Both the position numbers and the translations under genes were made by a program. Shown here in pieces: positions 44,201-57,600 of a DNA stretch of 64,000 bases (position 1 is its first letter; the number at the start of each line of letters is the position of its first letter). A model generated the notes under the pieces. That model did no database searches. It had not been told where the DNA came from and saw only the letters and a program-made list of their open reading frames with translations. The DNA is from Rapana venosa. Taxonomy: Eukaryota > Mollusca > Gastropoda > Neogastropoda > Muricidae. The stretch is taken from the NCBI GenBank assembly GCA_028751875.1, contig CM054141.1:67531351-67595350 (forward strand), given 5' to 3'.

Positions 44201-47200
44201 CTGACCTCAGGTCGGTGCGGGCGATGTAGGTGAGGCGAGATCGGCCAGAGCCACAGGGCTCCATCAGGTAGTAGCTGCCCAGCTCCACCGCACGCACCCC
44301 TTGGTCGTAGTCCGCCTCCGTCGCCCCCTTCCACCCCGAATGCTCCACCGACCGTGACACCATGGCGCACGCCCCTTTCACCAAGTCTGGTCGCCAGTAT
44401 CTGCATGCGCGCACGCACACACATATGCACACACACATACAGCATAAACGTGAAGTTATTTTGTCACTGAAGGAGAGTTCTTGAGAGTTCTATTATCAAT
44501 TATTTTGTTGTTGTTGTTGCTGAGTGTTCCACAAACTAAATCTCCCTTGGGGTTCACCCACAATGTGCGCTCTACCTCACTCATCATCCCCCTGACTATC
44601 CCTGCGAGAGTACACACTGGGTGGGTGAGAAGTTTGAGTGTATTGCCATTTTCAAATGCTTCACCATACAGGCAGCTGTACTCTGACTTCAGAGGACGAT
44701 TATTGATTTGCCACGGTACAAATGAATACATCACAAGTTGATCATTCTGAAGAAGAGGCATCTCACCCTCACCCTAATTTGTACCTCAAAACTGATTGAT
44801 TTTCTATAAAAATAAAAAAAATTTTAAAGTGTGTGTTGTATGTGTGTGTTGGGGGGAGGTGTTTGTGGGTGTATTTGTGTGTGAGTGCGCATGTGTGTGT
44901 GAGTGCGTGTGTGGTGTATGCATGTGTGAGTATGTGTGAGTGTGTACATTGGTGTGTGTGTGTACATGTGGTGTGTGTGTGTGTGTGCTGTGGTGTGTGT
45001 GTGGTGTGTGCTGTGATGTGTGTGTGTGGGCGGGGGTAAAAGCATGTGTACATGATGCACATGCGCGCGCATACACACACACACACTGACAGACCTGCTA
45101 GCAGTGGCTCAATGATAAAACGGTGAGAACATTAAGGATGTTAAAAACATATCAGTACTACATATAGTATGTCATTAAAAAAAAACCTGACATTTTACAC
45201 TAAGCAACTCAACAACAGGAAAGGCAGCTCAGCACACTACGCAGCCAAGCGCGGGAGGTAAGGCAGGGGGGGCTGACTGACTGACCTGATGACCATGAAG
45301 TGGCGAGGCGGGTGAGGCGCCATGGAGTTGAGGGCGTAGTGGAAGACGTCACAGTGCCGGTCCAGCCTTTCCACCACGTTCCAGCTCAGCATGTCGTCAT
45401 CCCACTTGTGGCTGTAACCCACACACAACACCACTCGTGTGTCACACCTAACAGGGCATGGGCTTCTCTCAGACACACACACACATGTACATACAGACTG
45501 TGCCTGTAGGGGGAAAAGAAAAAGAGACACATACAAAGTAACCGGCAAGCAAGTTATAAGATCTGGAAGAAACTTATTATGTTGAACTATAAAAAGAAAA
45601 CAGTCTATATCTTTTACAATGCATTGCAAAACAAGGTTAAAAAAGGTGGAGGTAATGGGAGAGAAAGAAAGGTATAGAATAAAATTAATAGATACATATT
45701 TGTAAAGAAAACTACAAAATAAAACAAATAAAAACTCAAAGTAACAATCTGTATCTACAAAAATCTTAACAACATACACTATCTACGATTAAAACACAGG
45801 TACCTATACAATGTATTTATAACAACAGCTGAAGCATCCTACAACAGACCACAGGAAGTAGTAACCAACCATTCCAACCTTCCAAAAATCTGCTCAGACC
45901 ACCTACCGTTCGTGAAGGATGCGGTTGAGCACTTCAATAGGGGGGGCCTCAATCTCCACACTGCACTTCCACTGCCTCATGGGGTGGCCGTCCTGTGGCT
46001 TGCGCTGCAACACCTCGATTCCCGTCACGCTGACCGACACTGGTGCCCAGCCCCGGTTCTTGTCGTGAGCCTCCTGCAAGTGCAGTGGAAAATACTCCTA
46101 TGTCACTGCTAGATATGTGAAAAACACTCCTATGTCACTGCTAGATATGTGAAAAATACTCCTATGTCGCTGCTAGATATGTGAAAAATACTCCTATGTC
46201 GCTGCTAGATATGTGAAAAGTACTCCTATGTCGCTGCTAGATATGTGAAAAGTACTCCTACGTCGCTGCTAGATATGTGAAAAGTACTCCTACGTCGCTG
46301 CTAGATATGTGAAAAGTACTCCTACGTCGCTGCTAGATATGTGAAAAGTACTCCTACGTCGCTGCTAGATATGTGAAAAGTACTCCTACGCCGCTGCTAG
46401 ATATGTGAAAAGTACTCCTACGCCGCTGCTAGATATGTGAAAAGTACTCCTACGCCACTGCTAGATATGTGAAAAGTACTCCTACGCCACTGCTAGATAT
46501 GTGAAAAGTACTCCTACGCCACTGCCAGATATGTGAAAAATACTCCTATGTCACTGCCAGATATGTTGACGCTCCTGTAAGTGCAGCGAAAAATACTCCT
46601 ATGTCACTGCTAGATATGTGAAAAATACTCCTATGTCACTGCTAGATATGTGAAAAATACTCCTATGTCACTGCTAGATATGTGAAAAATACTCCTATGT
46701 CACTGCTAGATATGTGAAAAATACTCCTATGTCACTGCTAGATATGTGAAAAATACTCCTACGTCACAGCTAGATATGTGAAAAATACTCCTATGTCACT
46801 GCTAGATATGTTGACGCTCCTGTAAGTGCAGCGAAAAATACTCCTATGTCACTGCTAGATATGTGAAAAATACTCCTATGTCACTGCTAGATATGTGAAA
46901 AATACTCCTATGTCACTGCTAGATATGTGAAAAATACTCCTATGTCACTGCTAGATATGTGAAAAATACTCCTACATCACAGCTAGATATGTTGACGCTC
47001 CTGTAAGTGCAGCGAAAAATACTCCTATGTTGCTGCTAGATATGTTGACATTCATGCCTGAACTCCACCAGTGAACAAAACTTCTTTCTTCATAATGGCT
47101 TTAGTGGATATGTCCTTTGCTGTGTTCTTGTCACAGTGGCTTTAGTCCGTGTGTCATTTGTTTTGTTGGTTTTACAATTAGATGTCATTTGTTGTGGTAC

Positions 47201-50200
47201 ATCATTCTTGTCTTACGTTCTCTTTTGTGGTATATGATACTTTTCCCAGATTTTTTCAAGCATTATGTAACTGTATGAAAGCAGAACCAAAATATTGATG
47301 ATTAAAAAAATTCTCATCATACATTATGTTTATTATCAAGGCATCTTACTCATTCAGCTTACCTGAATGTTGAGAAATGACAGAACAGTTTCACCATGAT
47401 TTTTTTTTTTATATAACATCATTACTCTGGAGCACACACACACACACAACACAACCCCCAACCCCTCCCACCACTGCCCCCTCACACACCCAAAACACCT
47501 CCCCCCCCCCAAACATACACATACAACACACAAAAACACACACACATACAAACACCCTCACACCACACACAAACACACCCAAACACTCATGCACACACAC
47601 CTTCCCCCTCGTCACACACACACACCCCAGGACTGACCTTCAGCAGGACCTGGATGTGCTCCTCTCCAAAGGCCTTGTAGTCGGGGCCGGGTTGCTTCCC
47701 CTTGGCGTAGAACTCGTCCAGGTGCACGGGCTCCATGTTGCTGAGGGTGGACAGGTGCAGCCGGCTGTACATGGAGGGGGGGACCTGCCCACAGCCAGCC
47801 CTTCACCTGACACCTGCCCGCCCTCCTGACATGCCTCAACAGGGCAGCCAACATTCACCCACCACACCGACAACTAAACCATGGCTTGTCTGAGGATTAA
47901 CACTACATAGGAGGGACATCTTTTTCAATGTCTAGCCTCTCAACTGACAGTCATTACAATGTTTTAGGTACATTTTTTTTTTTGGCCACATGTTTAAGCC
48001 TCACCACTCATTGGAAACAAAAAAACCCACACACCTGGGCCTATGTAGAGATGAAGACAGACAGACACATGTTTTACCATAAGAGGACGAAACTAACAGA
48101 CACAAGGTGCATAGAGAGGTAGAACACCAAACAAATGCCAGCTTATGTGAAGTGACAGACAAAAGAATTAACTAATTCAGCAAACACTGACCTGACTCTG
48201 CTAATGTAAAATACAAGAAAAAAAACACTTTCTGGCAGTCAGTCTTCCAGTCATTCTGAAAATGACCCAAAGGTTCCGCTATAAAGAACTTTAAACTTTC
48301 GTTTTTACTGTAAAAAGGTCTGAATGTAGCGATTCAAATGCCGCCGCTTACCATGAACAGCTTCTTGCACTCGATGATCATGTAGGTGAAGCACTCGTGG
48401 ACAGCCTTCTGCTCCAGCAACTCCCGCTGCTCGGGCACCCCCAGACCTTTGCGCTGCCGCTTGGGGCTGTTGGACCCATGGCTGCCCATGAAGTTGAAGA
48501 GGGAGGGAGCGAAACACACGGCCAGGTTGCTGGCGTTCATCTGGGTCAGACATATACACGTTCACTCTGCTAGCAGCCGCATGGAATAAACTGACTTTAC
48601 ATCACTTCAACTTAATTAATTAATTCCTGAAGGAATCATTGGGGCATCATGTTACATGTTTTAGGTAGTGCATTGTAGGCGTGTGGATCCTAGAGGAACC
48701 CAATCCTCTCCAGGTAGCAGGATGCATCTGGGTATGTTTGTGTCATCCCTGCCACCTTGGTATCTGGGATACTCTTCTACAAAAGATGGATGAGATTTTA
48801 CATGGCCACAAGATCTCCTGCATGCATGTGTACATGGTGCTTGGTTTATAGTTCCCTTTGAAGAACTCTCAGGGGAGTGGAGTCAGTACCAAAGCTAACT
48901 CCAGGAGGAAAATCAGCTCAAATGGACACCACAGCTGACTCCAGGCCATGCTTTTCAGTTAACATCAGATCATAAAGTTTGACACTCCAACCAACAAGCT
49001 ATATCCCCACCCAAGTGGAACAAATCATCAAAATGATTCAATGAATATATACACTCCCCCACACTTTTTCTTCTAATGAGAAGACATCAGATGTGAAATG
49101 ACCAAATCTGCAAGAAGGATCTGAAAAGCTCAGACCAAACACACACCCATAAAACCAGAGGGGATATCTATCTATCTTAAGACTGATGGTCCAGCATTTC
49201 AACCATGTGACGGCTGTTCCCAGCCATAAATAATACCAAATCTACGCCGATTCCTCCTCATACATTACACAATAATAATCTCAATATCATCATTTGTCAG
49301 ATATGCCATTCCGTGACAGAATCCCCCACGTCATTAAAAGTTCCATAACGACCACCGCATCCATCACCATCATAAAAACTGATCTGCCAATGGCCGACGA
49401 CATCAAACTGTTCAGCCACTTCAGTCAGTGGAGGTGCCCTGTGATTTATAGCATCAACGTCAACCCCGACTTTTATCTCCCAGCAATATATCCACTCCCC
49501 ACACTCAAGACAGGCCCTCACAATCAAGATCAGGAGTGAACCTCCCCCACCCCTCTCCCCCACTGTACAGACTGTTGAATTACAACCACAGGAAGATGAC
49601 CTGGTTTTTTAACCTTCAACCCTGACCCCTTCCCAGCACGTACCTGATGTTTGTCAGCGTGTTCAGCAATGTCCCCCAGGAAGAGGAGAAGGCAGTGCAG
49701 CACTTCACGGTTCTCCTCTGGCAGTAACACCACTGCAGTCTGTAAAGCTTCCAGCCGCTGGGTCAATGGCACATCTGCACATCAACCAACATGCACGTGT
49801 CATGAATACATGTCTTACAGTGTGCGGTGTGGTGTGGTATTGGTACATTGTAGCGTCGTGTCATGTCATGCCGCGTCTTGTCATGTATGTGGTGTGGTAT
49901 GATGTGATGTGATGCATTGCAGTGCAGTGCAGTGTAGTGTCATGTAGCACAGTACAAGACATAACAGTACAGTACAGTACAGTACAGTACAAGACAACAC
50001 AGTACAGAACACAACTTTCACTCATGAATGCTCATTTCTTTGCTTGAAACCTGGCTTCCTCTCCAAGAGGAGAGTGTGTCACAACAAGATCAGTGCCATC
50101 TACCTCCCCCCTCTCCCATCTGTATGTTTTTTCATTTCCCTATGAGAGTTGCTATTTTCCACCAAATTTGCCAGGGAAAACTCTTTAGTTGCCATGGGTT

Positions 50201-51566
50201 CCTTCACATGCACTAAATGACCACTGCAAACTCACCTTGGTTTATCATCTCATCTGAGAGACTAGCACCCAAGACCACCAACTCAAGGTCTAGTGGATGG
50301 GGGAACTAGTTCTTATCTGTGCACCCCCCCAAAAAAAGTAAAAGATGAACTGGACTGACAACAGAATGTCTACTGGGGTTGTCATACCACTGAATGATCC
50401 CTCTCCCTGGACCAGCATTTTGAAGAGGACCATTCAGTCTCACAGCAAATACCAAAAGTGTGCACTAATCCGCTGTGCACTGAAAACGATCACTAAATCA
50501 GCAGCTGACTTACGTGAAAAGATGCTTCGAAAGGTATCGGAGAGTTTGTTGGTCAGCAGACATTCAGGCAGTTCTCTGAAGTATTGTTTCAACAGGTCTG
50601 CAACGTCGTAAGGCTGTAGTTCATCAAAGTTGACCGTGTCTGAAACAACCAGAAGCCATCAATAATCCAGTCAGGAGCCATTATTGGCACAATCAGGAGT
50701 CATCAATAACACAATCAGGAGTCATCAATAACACAATCAGGAGTCATCAATAACACAATCAGGAGTCATCTTTATCACAAGGGAGATATCCTTCATGATC
50801 TACCATGAAGAAAGCATCAATAACTCTGTCTACCATCATTGTCATATCAACCAAATGAGAGAAAATGTTACTGAAATTTCTGGCATTATGAATATCACAA
50901 AAAAATTCATCTGACTTCAATTTGAATCTCTTACCATCAGTAACCACAAACAACAGCAAACAGTCAGAAACTTTCAAGCTTTTCCTATTAACAAAAATAA
51001 ACCAGCAGAATCCTGTGATTATTCTGAACCGAAAAATTAAGCTTGGCGAGATTGACTGCACAATTTCTTGTTGGGATTACACATAATTTACATCAGTGAC
51101 GTCAGGTAAATCTTTTCTACTCGCACTTCTTTTTCTTAATTTCTTTATTATTTCTTCTCTCTTTTACATCTTTTCATTTCTAATGAATTTACTTTTCACT
51201 ACTTTAAAATCATGTTCAATTATGTTCTATTTTTCCAGTTTTTATCACTTAAAAAAATTTTGTTTTCAAGATATCTGTATACCTTTCTGTCAATAATTTA
51301 TTCTAACACAAAGATACACAGCAAATATCCAACTGGCATCTGCACACACAAGCAAGTGCATGTGCACACACCTGCAAACATAAGCACAAACATAAGCATA
51401 AACATTCTCGCGCATGCGTGTGCGCACACACACACACACAATCTGTAAATTATACATATTCATGCACACAACTTCATCTTTGGTACAAAAAAGTTGACCT
51501 GTACATTACATTATAAATGCACTGGAGTCTGCAAGGCCGATTTCAGGGGATTCTTCACTACTATTT

Positions 51567-51633
<67 letters not shown>

Positions 51634-54600
51634 CACACTCACTCACTCACTCACTCAGTCTCACACACTCTCTTTTCTAATGACAACATATGTGGCACAG
51701 CCAATACGCAATACTTAACAACAGTCATACCCTGAGAAACTGACATTTAGGAAAGTTGTGCAATTAACAATTTGTATGCTGGCTTAGGGATAAAAAAAAA
51801 ATGCTCAAGTAAACTCACTTTAACAGACTTAGACTAAAATCAAATTGTACCATAGAAAATCTTCACACACTTTAAATATTGGACTGTAACTTTTCCAGTT
51901 TTGTACCTTTCAAAGGTGACGGGATATCTCAGTGGTCGGAGCACTCGCTTTCCCCCAGCCAAGTTAAGCAGCGTCGAGCGTGGTTACCAGTTGGATGGGT
52001 GACCATTGCGCGCCTTGGCTTCAGTACAGTTCCCCCAGTTCACCCAGCTGTAAATGGGTACCTGCCCTCTTTAGGGTCAGGGAAGGTAAAGCAGCGAGGG
52101 AGAGGAGATGGGCGCCGCCCTCAATATGCTGGCCCTAGAGAAGTGAGGTCTCTGACGCCTCACTCCCCTATGACCTTATAGGTTATGGGACTCCTTTACC
52201 TTTACCTTACCTTTCAAAAATGATGTTTTCTGCTTTCTTTTAGTCATACACACTGACACAGACACATCACACACACATAGAGTGACACAAGCACGGATGC
52301 ACACACACAGTGACTCAAGCGCGTGCGCACACACACACACACACTCACACAAACCTCACCTGGACAAGCTTCCACCATGTCCCGCAACTTCTGAATGCGA
52401 GACCTGACCCCGGACTTCCTGAAGATTCCAATAGCATCGTGGGAAGTCTTACGCAAGTAGCGCATGGCGTACAGCACACACTGGGGCAAGGGCTGGCCTG
52501 AGCGCTGCAGCGTCACAGTAAATGGCACACCGAAGACGTTTTTGTCACTGAACTGAGGCGCCTTGTGGCGCTTCATGAAGCGAGGCACGCTCCACGACCA
52601 CTGGGAGCGATTGGTCGGCGAACACTTCTCCATGATGGAAGTCAGCTTCAGTAAGGAGAGCTGCCTCAGGGGCAGTAACTGGCACACAGACAGACCCCCG
52701 ATCTGCAGCTCTCGACTGGCTCGGCTGGGACGATGGCACTTTTGGAAACTCTCCCATCGCATTTTCTTCCGTGTACGTTCCCTGCAAACGCAAGAGACAT
52801 GGTTATTGTTTACTTTTATTGACATTCTTAATAAATTTTATATTTCATTAATTTTTTATTTTATTCTTTAATATCGAGGATAATGGAACAAGCACTTATA
52901 TGCTTTTTTACATCCAGTCCCCGTGTGTATGCGGTTTTGTAAATTGTTATCTGTCCCCACTGGCACACAATGGCCTACTCTTACAAAAAGTGGATTTTAA
53001 TGTGTATGCGCAAGATGTTCTGCGTGCATTCGCACACGGGGCCTCGGTTTATAGTCTCATCCGAAGGACTTTTGGGGAGAGTAGAGTTTGTGCGAGTCTG
53101 CATTAGTTTCTTCTGTTGTTTTCTTCTCCAGTCTATCCACTTGCTTGATTTTGCATGGGTGAGAGAGAGTGAGAGTGAAAGAGAGAAATAGAAAGAGAGA
53201 GAGAGATTGTGTGTGCGTGTGTTTGTATGAAGTATCCAATCAACTAATAAACGATAAATTCTCTTTTCTCAGTACAGCAGAAAGGTCTCTTTTTCCAATA
53301 CAAATATTACACATTTAAAGTATTTTCTTGTCCTGCAAATAATCAGGAAGTAGAAAAATAAAGCTGACTAAATAGTAATGCTGTATCTTAAACGTTTTTC
53401 TACTCATGAAGGACAATAGTAGTGTTCCCAACATTATCTACAAACTATGTAAAAGCCGTGGAAGCTAAGCTTACAGCAAAAATACGCCAAATGAAATCAA
53501 GTCAAATTAATCTTTACTGAGGATTCAAGGTAAAGCTTACGCCTACGGTAATACATTTTTTTCATCCTGCCCTCACAGTCTTAGGTACTCTTAGCGCTTA
53601 GACATCAGTAATTAAAATGGACGGCTTGGGTTTCTATGACCCTGACCTTGATGCGCGGGTCAGAGAGGATCCCACCCCAGAGTCTCGCCTTTCGTGAGCT
53701 TCCATGATGATGCGTTCCAAGGTTTCGTCGGCTGAGCAATCCACCTCCTCACTGGAATCCTGGGAAGACATGTCTCCTTCCTCTGCCTCCATGGAATCGT
53801 CCACGGCTGATGTGAAGGACTGGCTAGGTACCAGGCTTCCCTCTTCCAGTGTGGAGGTCTGTGACAGCTGACCATCTTCTTTGATAGAGGCTGCACACAA
53901 AAAGGGACAGTGACTGACTGACCAACAGCTCTGTGCAGGTCTCTAGAATTACTTGAATGACAGTGCATTAATCTTTCAGTAAACAATCACAAAGACTTTA
54001 CTTTCAGTCTCAGAGAACGTGCAATGTGAAAAGGGGTTTTCATGATTTTTAGGTGAAAACAGAAAACAGTCTCCAGACTTACTTAAGTTACTTAGAGTTA
54101 CTGCCGCTACCTATTCACTACTTTTCCAAGTCAAGTAAGTGAAAATTACTAGAACATATAAGATTCTGTTAGAGGCTCTATCCATTTTATTATTTCGGGA
54201 AGGTAAAGGATTATTTTATTGACATGGCTCTTTATGGCAATCCAGCCATGAACAAAACAATGGTAATGATAATGATGCTGTTCATGATATTGAAGAAGTC
54301 TTAATCTTACACTTCGCATCCTTCACTACTGTATCATCTGCCATCAGTTTGGGTTAATCAGAAGTTCTTTTCTCAATCAGTGCACACAGACACAAATTCT
54401 GCTAACAAATCTTTCTCATTGATTATTTTTTCCCACCATACATCCTTTGCTTGTGAATCAAATTCTACATGAACCAGAAGGGGGTAAAAAGTCCTGAACA
54501 TATCTGTCAATTCACTTGGCAGAAGAACACACATTCTGACACAAGCCTTTGTTAAATAAAATGAATTGATCATCAAAAAGGTAGGCCTTGTTGGCAATAC

Positions 54601-57600
54601 GAGGCGTATGCCAAGCAAAATCAAGACTCTGTCCAGGCAAAAAAGTTGTGGCAAAACTTTGCAAACTTCTACCCCCAAATTTTTTTTAAAGCAAACTTTG
54701 TTGAAGGGTATTCCCAGTCTATTCACTGTATTAATAACTGAATACACTTTTAAGAGATATTTTCACTTTGTTTGATTGCACTCACAGGATCAAACATACA
54801 CAGGCACACTGGTGCCAGCTTAAACTTACACACACACACACACACACACCATGCTGTGTCCACAAATCGATGAAAGTGTGGATAAACTTTTCCCACTCAC
54901 TTCATGCAAACAGATGTTCTTTTCACCACAGATACCGGTTGTGAACACGCACCTTTTGGCCCCCATTCTTCCCCAATTATACAATCAGCATGGCATTCAC
55001 TGCTGCATCAATTCAGTGTGATCCCACACTGCCCTCACCCTTTTCTCATTCCCCTCCTTTCCCTATTGACCTAGTCACCAGCTCTGCAGAGGCCCCAGGG
55101 CCTTTAGACTTAATGACACTCTCTTTCCACACCTGCACAGTGCATAAACCCATCTTGCATGCACTGCTGTAATAAATGAGTGTGACTATAGTATTATTAC
55201 AAACCATGCATACGCATGTAGGTGCATGCGCATGCACGCACACACACACGTGCAAACACACATGGCTACAGAAACACAAGACTTTATTATCCATACACTT
55301 ATTAGGCTGCCCTCTGCTTTCACAGACACCCAGTCTTCTCCCCTTCCCATTCTCCCTACCACATTATTACTCCCCCTCTCCTCTCCACCATTACACTCCT
55401 CCATATTTGACAGTTGTGGTCTTGTCAAATTTACCAGGAGCAGATGACAGGATGATTTTTAAAACCACACAGGACAAAGTGTCATTTTGCCACATTAAAC
55501 GGGGCCATTAAACTTCTCTCTGATGGGTCAACCGAGGAACAGTTCAGGGCCTCATTACAGCCAGTATTGCTTCCACCAATGGGTGTTGTTTTATTGCCAT
55601 TCATGCAGCCCACTTTAACCAGGCTTTCTATACATGTGCAAAACAGATCCGCCCTATTTTAGGCGGTGGCGCGCACAGGGCAGAGGCTGTTTTGAGAAAC
55701 GTACTCTTGCTACTGAGCACTGTGGTATTTTGCCCTTGCTGTTCTACTCTTAGTGTTACTCCTGGTAGTTATATACTACAGAGTCTGTTAGTTATATACT
55801 ACAGTGCCTGTTAGTTATATACTACAGTGCCTGTTAGTTATATACTACAGTGCCTGTTAGTTGTATACTACAGTACCCAACACAACTTCTAATACTATGC
55901 ACTAAAAAACAGGTTTGGCGACTCATTTTCACATGTAAATTAGCTGTAGATTCACAATGCCTTCACTCAGAGATTTGCCTACTAAACAACTTTACGATTG
56001 AACTGACTCTACTTCTCTTGAGGTTTTCTTTTTCAGAGAAAAAAAAAATCTATGACTCAGTATTTGAATTTTTTTGTTGAGCTTTTCTTGCTGCTGTTAT
56101 CGTTGTTGTTGTTGCTGGTAGTGGTGGTGGTGTGGTGTGGTGTGGTGTGTGTGTGTGTGTCTGTGTAGATATGACTTGTGTAGTGACTTACATGACGCTT
56201 TTAACGTATGTAAGTTTACAAAAACATTATAAAATTTATATGTCAAATCATGAGAAATATACTGGACACTTTACTGACTTCTCACTTTTAGGCAACTCAA
56301 AAAAACACCGTTTTCCAGGCAAGAATGTAAAAGCAATGGGCATAAGTAGGAAGACTTTTTGGCTGACCTTTTTTAAGCGGAATATTTTACTGACTGGCAA
56401 TCTGTCAATTCTGTCAGATTGCAGCTATGTAAAAAAGGGGTGGGGGGAAACAGCTGCATTTCCTTGTGAACAAAATAAGATGATTTGGAAAACACAGTTG
56501 CAACAGAAAGAAAATTAATTACAACTATGTTCTACAAACTAAAGTCAACACTTTCACCACAGCAAAATAAAGAATCCTTGTCTCTGTTCACTTTCACCCC
56601 CACAAAACCAAATAAATGATTGTATGTTCTCTTAACAGGGCTTTTCCCACCCAATTAGAAAGCAATAGTAGAGAGAATGACAGAGCATAACATAAAGAGT
56701 TAAGTTCTTGCAGTACAAAATAATAAAATCAAGCTGATTAGTCAGCTGAGTTCCCCATAGGGCTGTCAGGGGCCTGTCAATATAAATAACATCCCAACCT
56801 TCTGGATATTATGTGCTAGAAATTTCCTATTTTCTATCCCTCTCTTTGTTTCTGCCTTGTTCCTTTTCTTTCATCACTCCTCGTTTATTTTCTGCCTTCT
56901 TCAAGTTCTTGGGAGGCACCGTGGTCGAGTTTTAGCGCCGCCAATCAGAACTGATCAAGAGGATGACAGAGTCATAACATCAGAGTTCGTGTTGCTGTAC
57001 AAAATATAAAATCAGCTGATTATCATCTAGTTTTCCCCATAAGGCTGTCAGGGGCCGTCATATAAATAACTGCCAACAACTAGCGTACTTAGGGTGAAAA
57101 ATCCATATTGCTTTCTACACCCGTAGCTCCGCCTTGTCCTTCTCTCGAAAGAACATACTTTTTTTTTACTTTTTCTTCAAGTTCTTGGTCCATTCTCCTA
57201 CATTTTTTTCCAATCAAACTTAAAAGATATTTCTTTCCAAAACCGAAGATAGATTGCTGGGCCTGAATGAAAATATTTCAACTAATTATTTAGTAAATAA
57301 AAACAGAACAAAAAACTTCAAAAGTTAATTAATTGAACAAGACACACAGAAAAACAACATTACCTTTAGTTTAAAGTTTCACTACAACATGTAGGCCTAG
57401 AAAAGAACTCAAAATCTTTAAAAACACTGTGCTCTAGTCTACACATAATGTATATATGTACATGTATATAAAGGTAAAGGTAAAGGTGTCCCATAACCTA
57501 TAAGGTCGTAGGGGAGCGAGGCGTCAGAGACCTCACTTCTCTAGGGCCAGCATATTGAGGGCAGCGCCCATCTCCTCTCCCTGCTGCTTTACCTTCCCTG

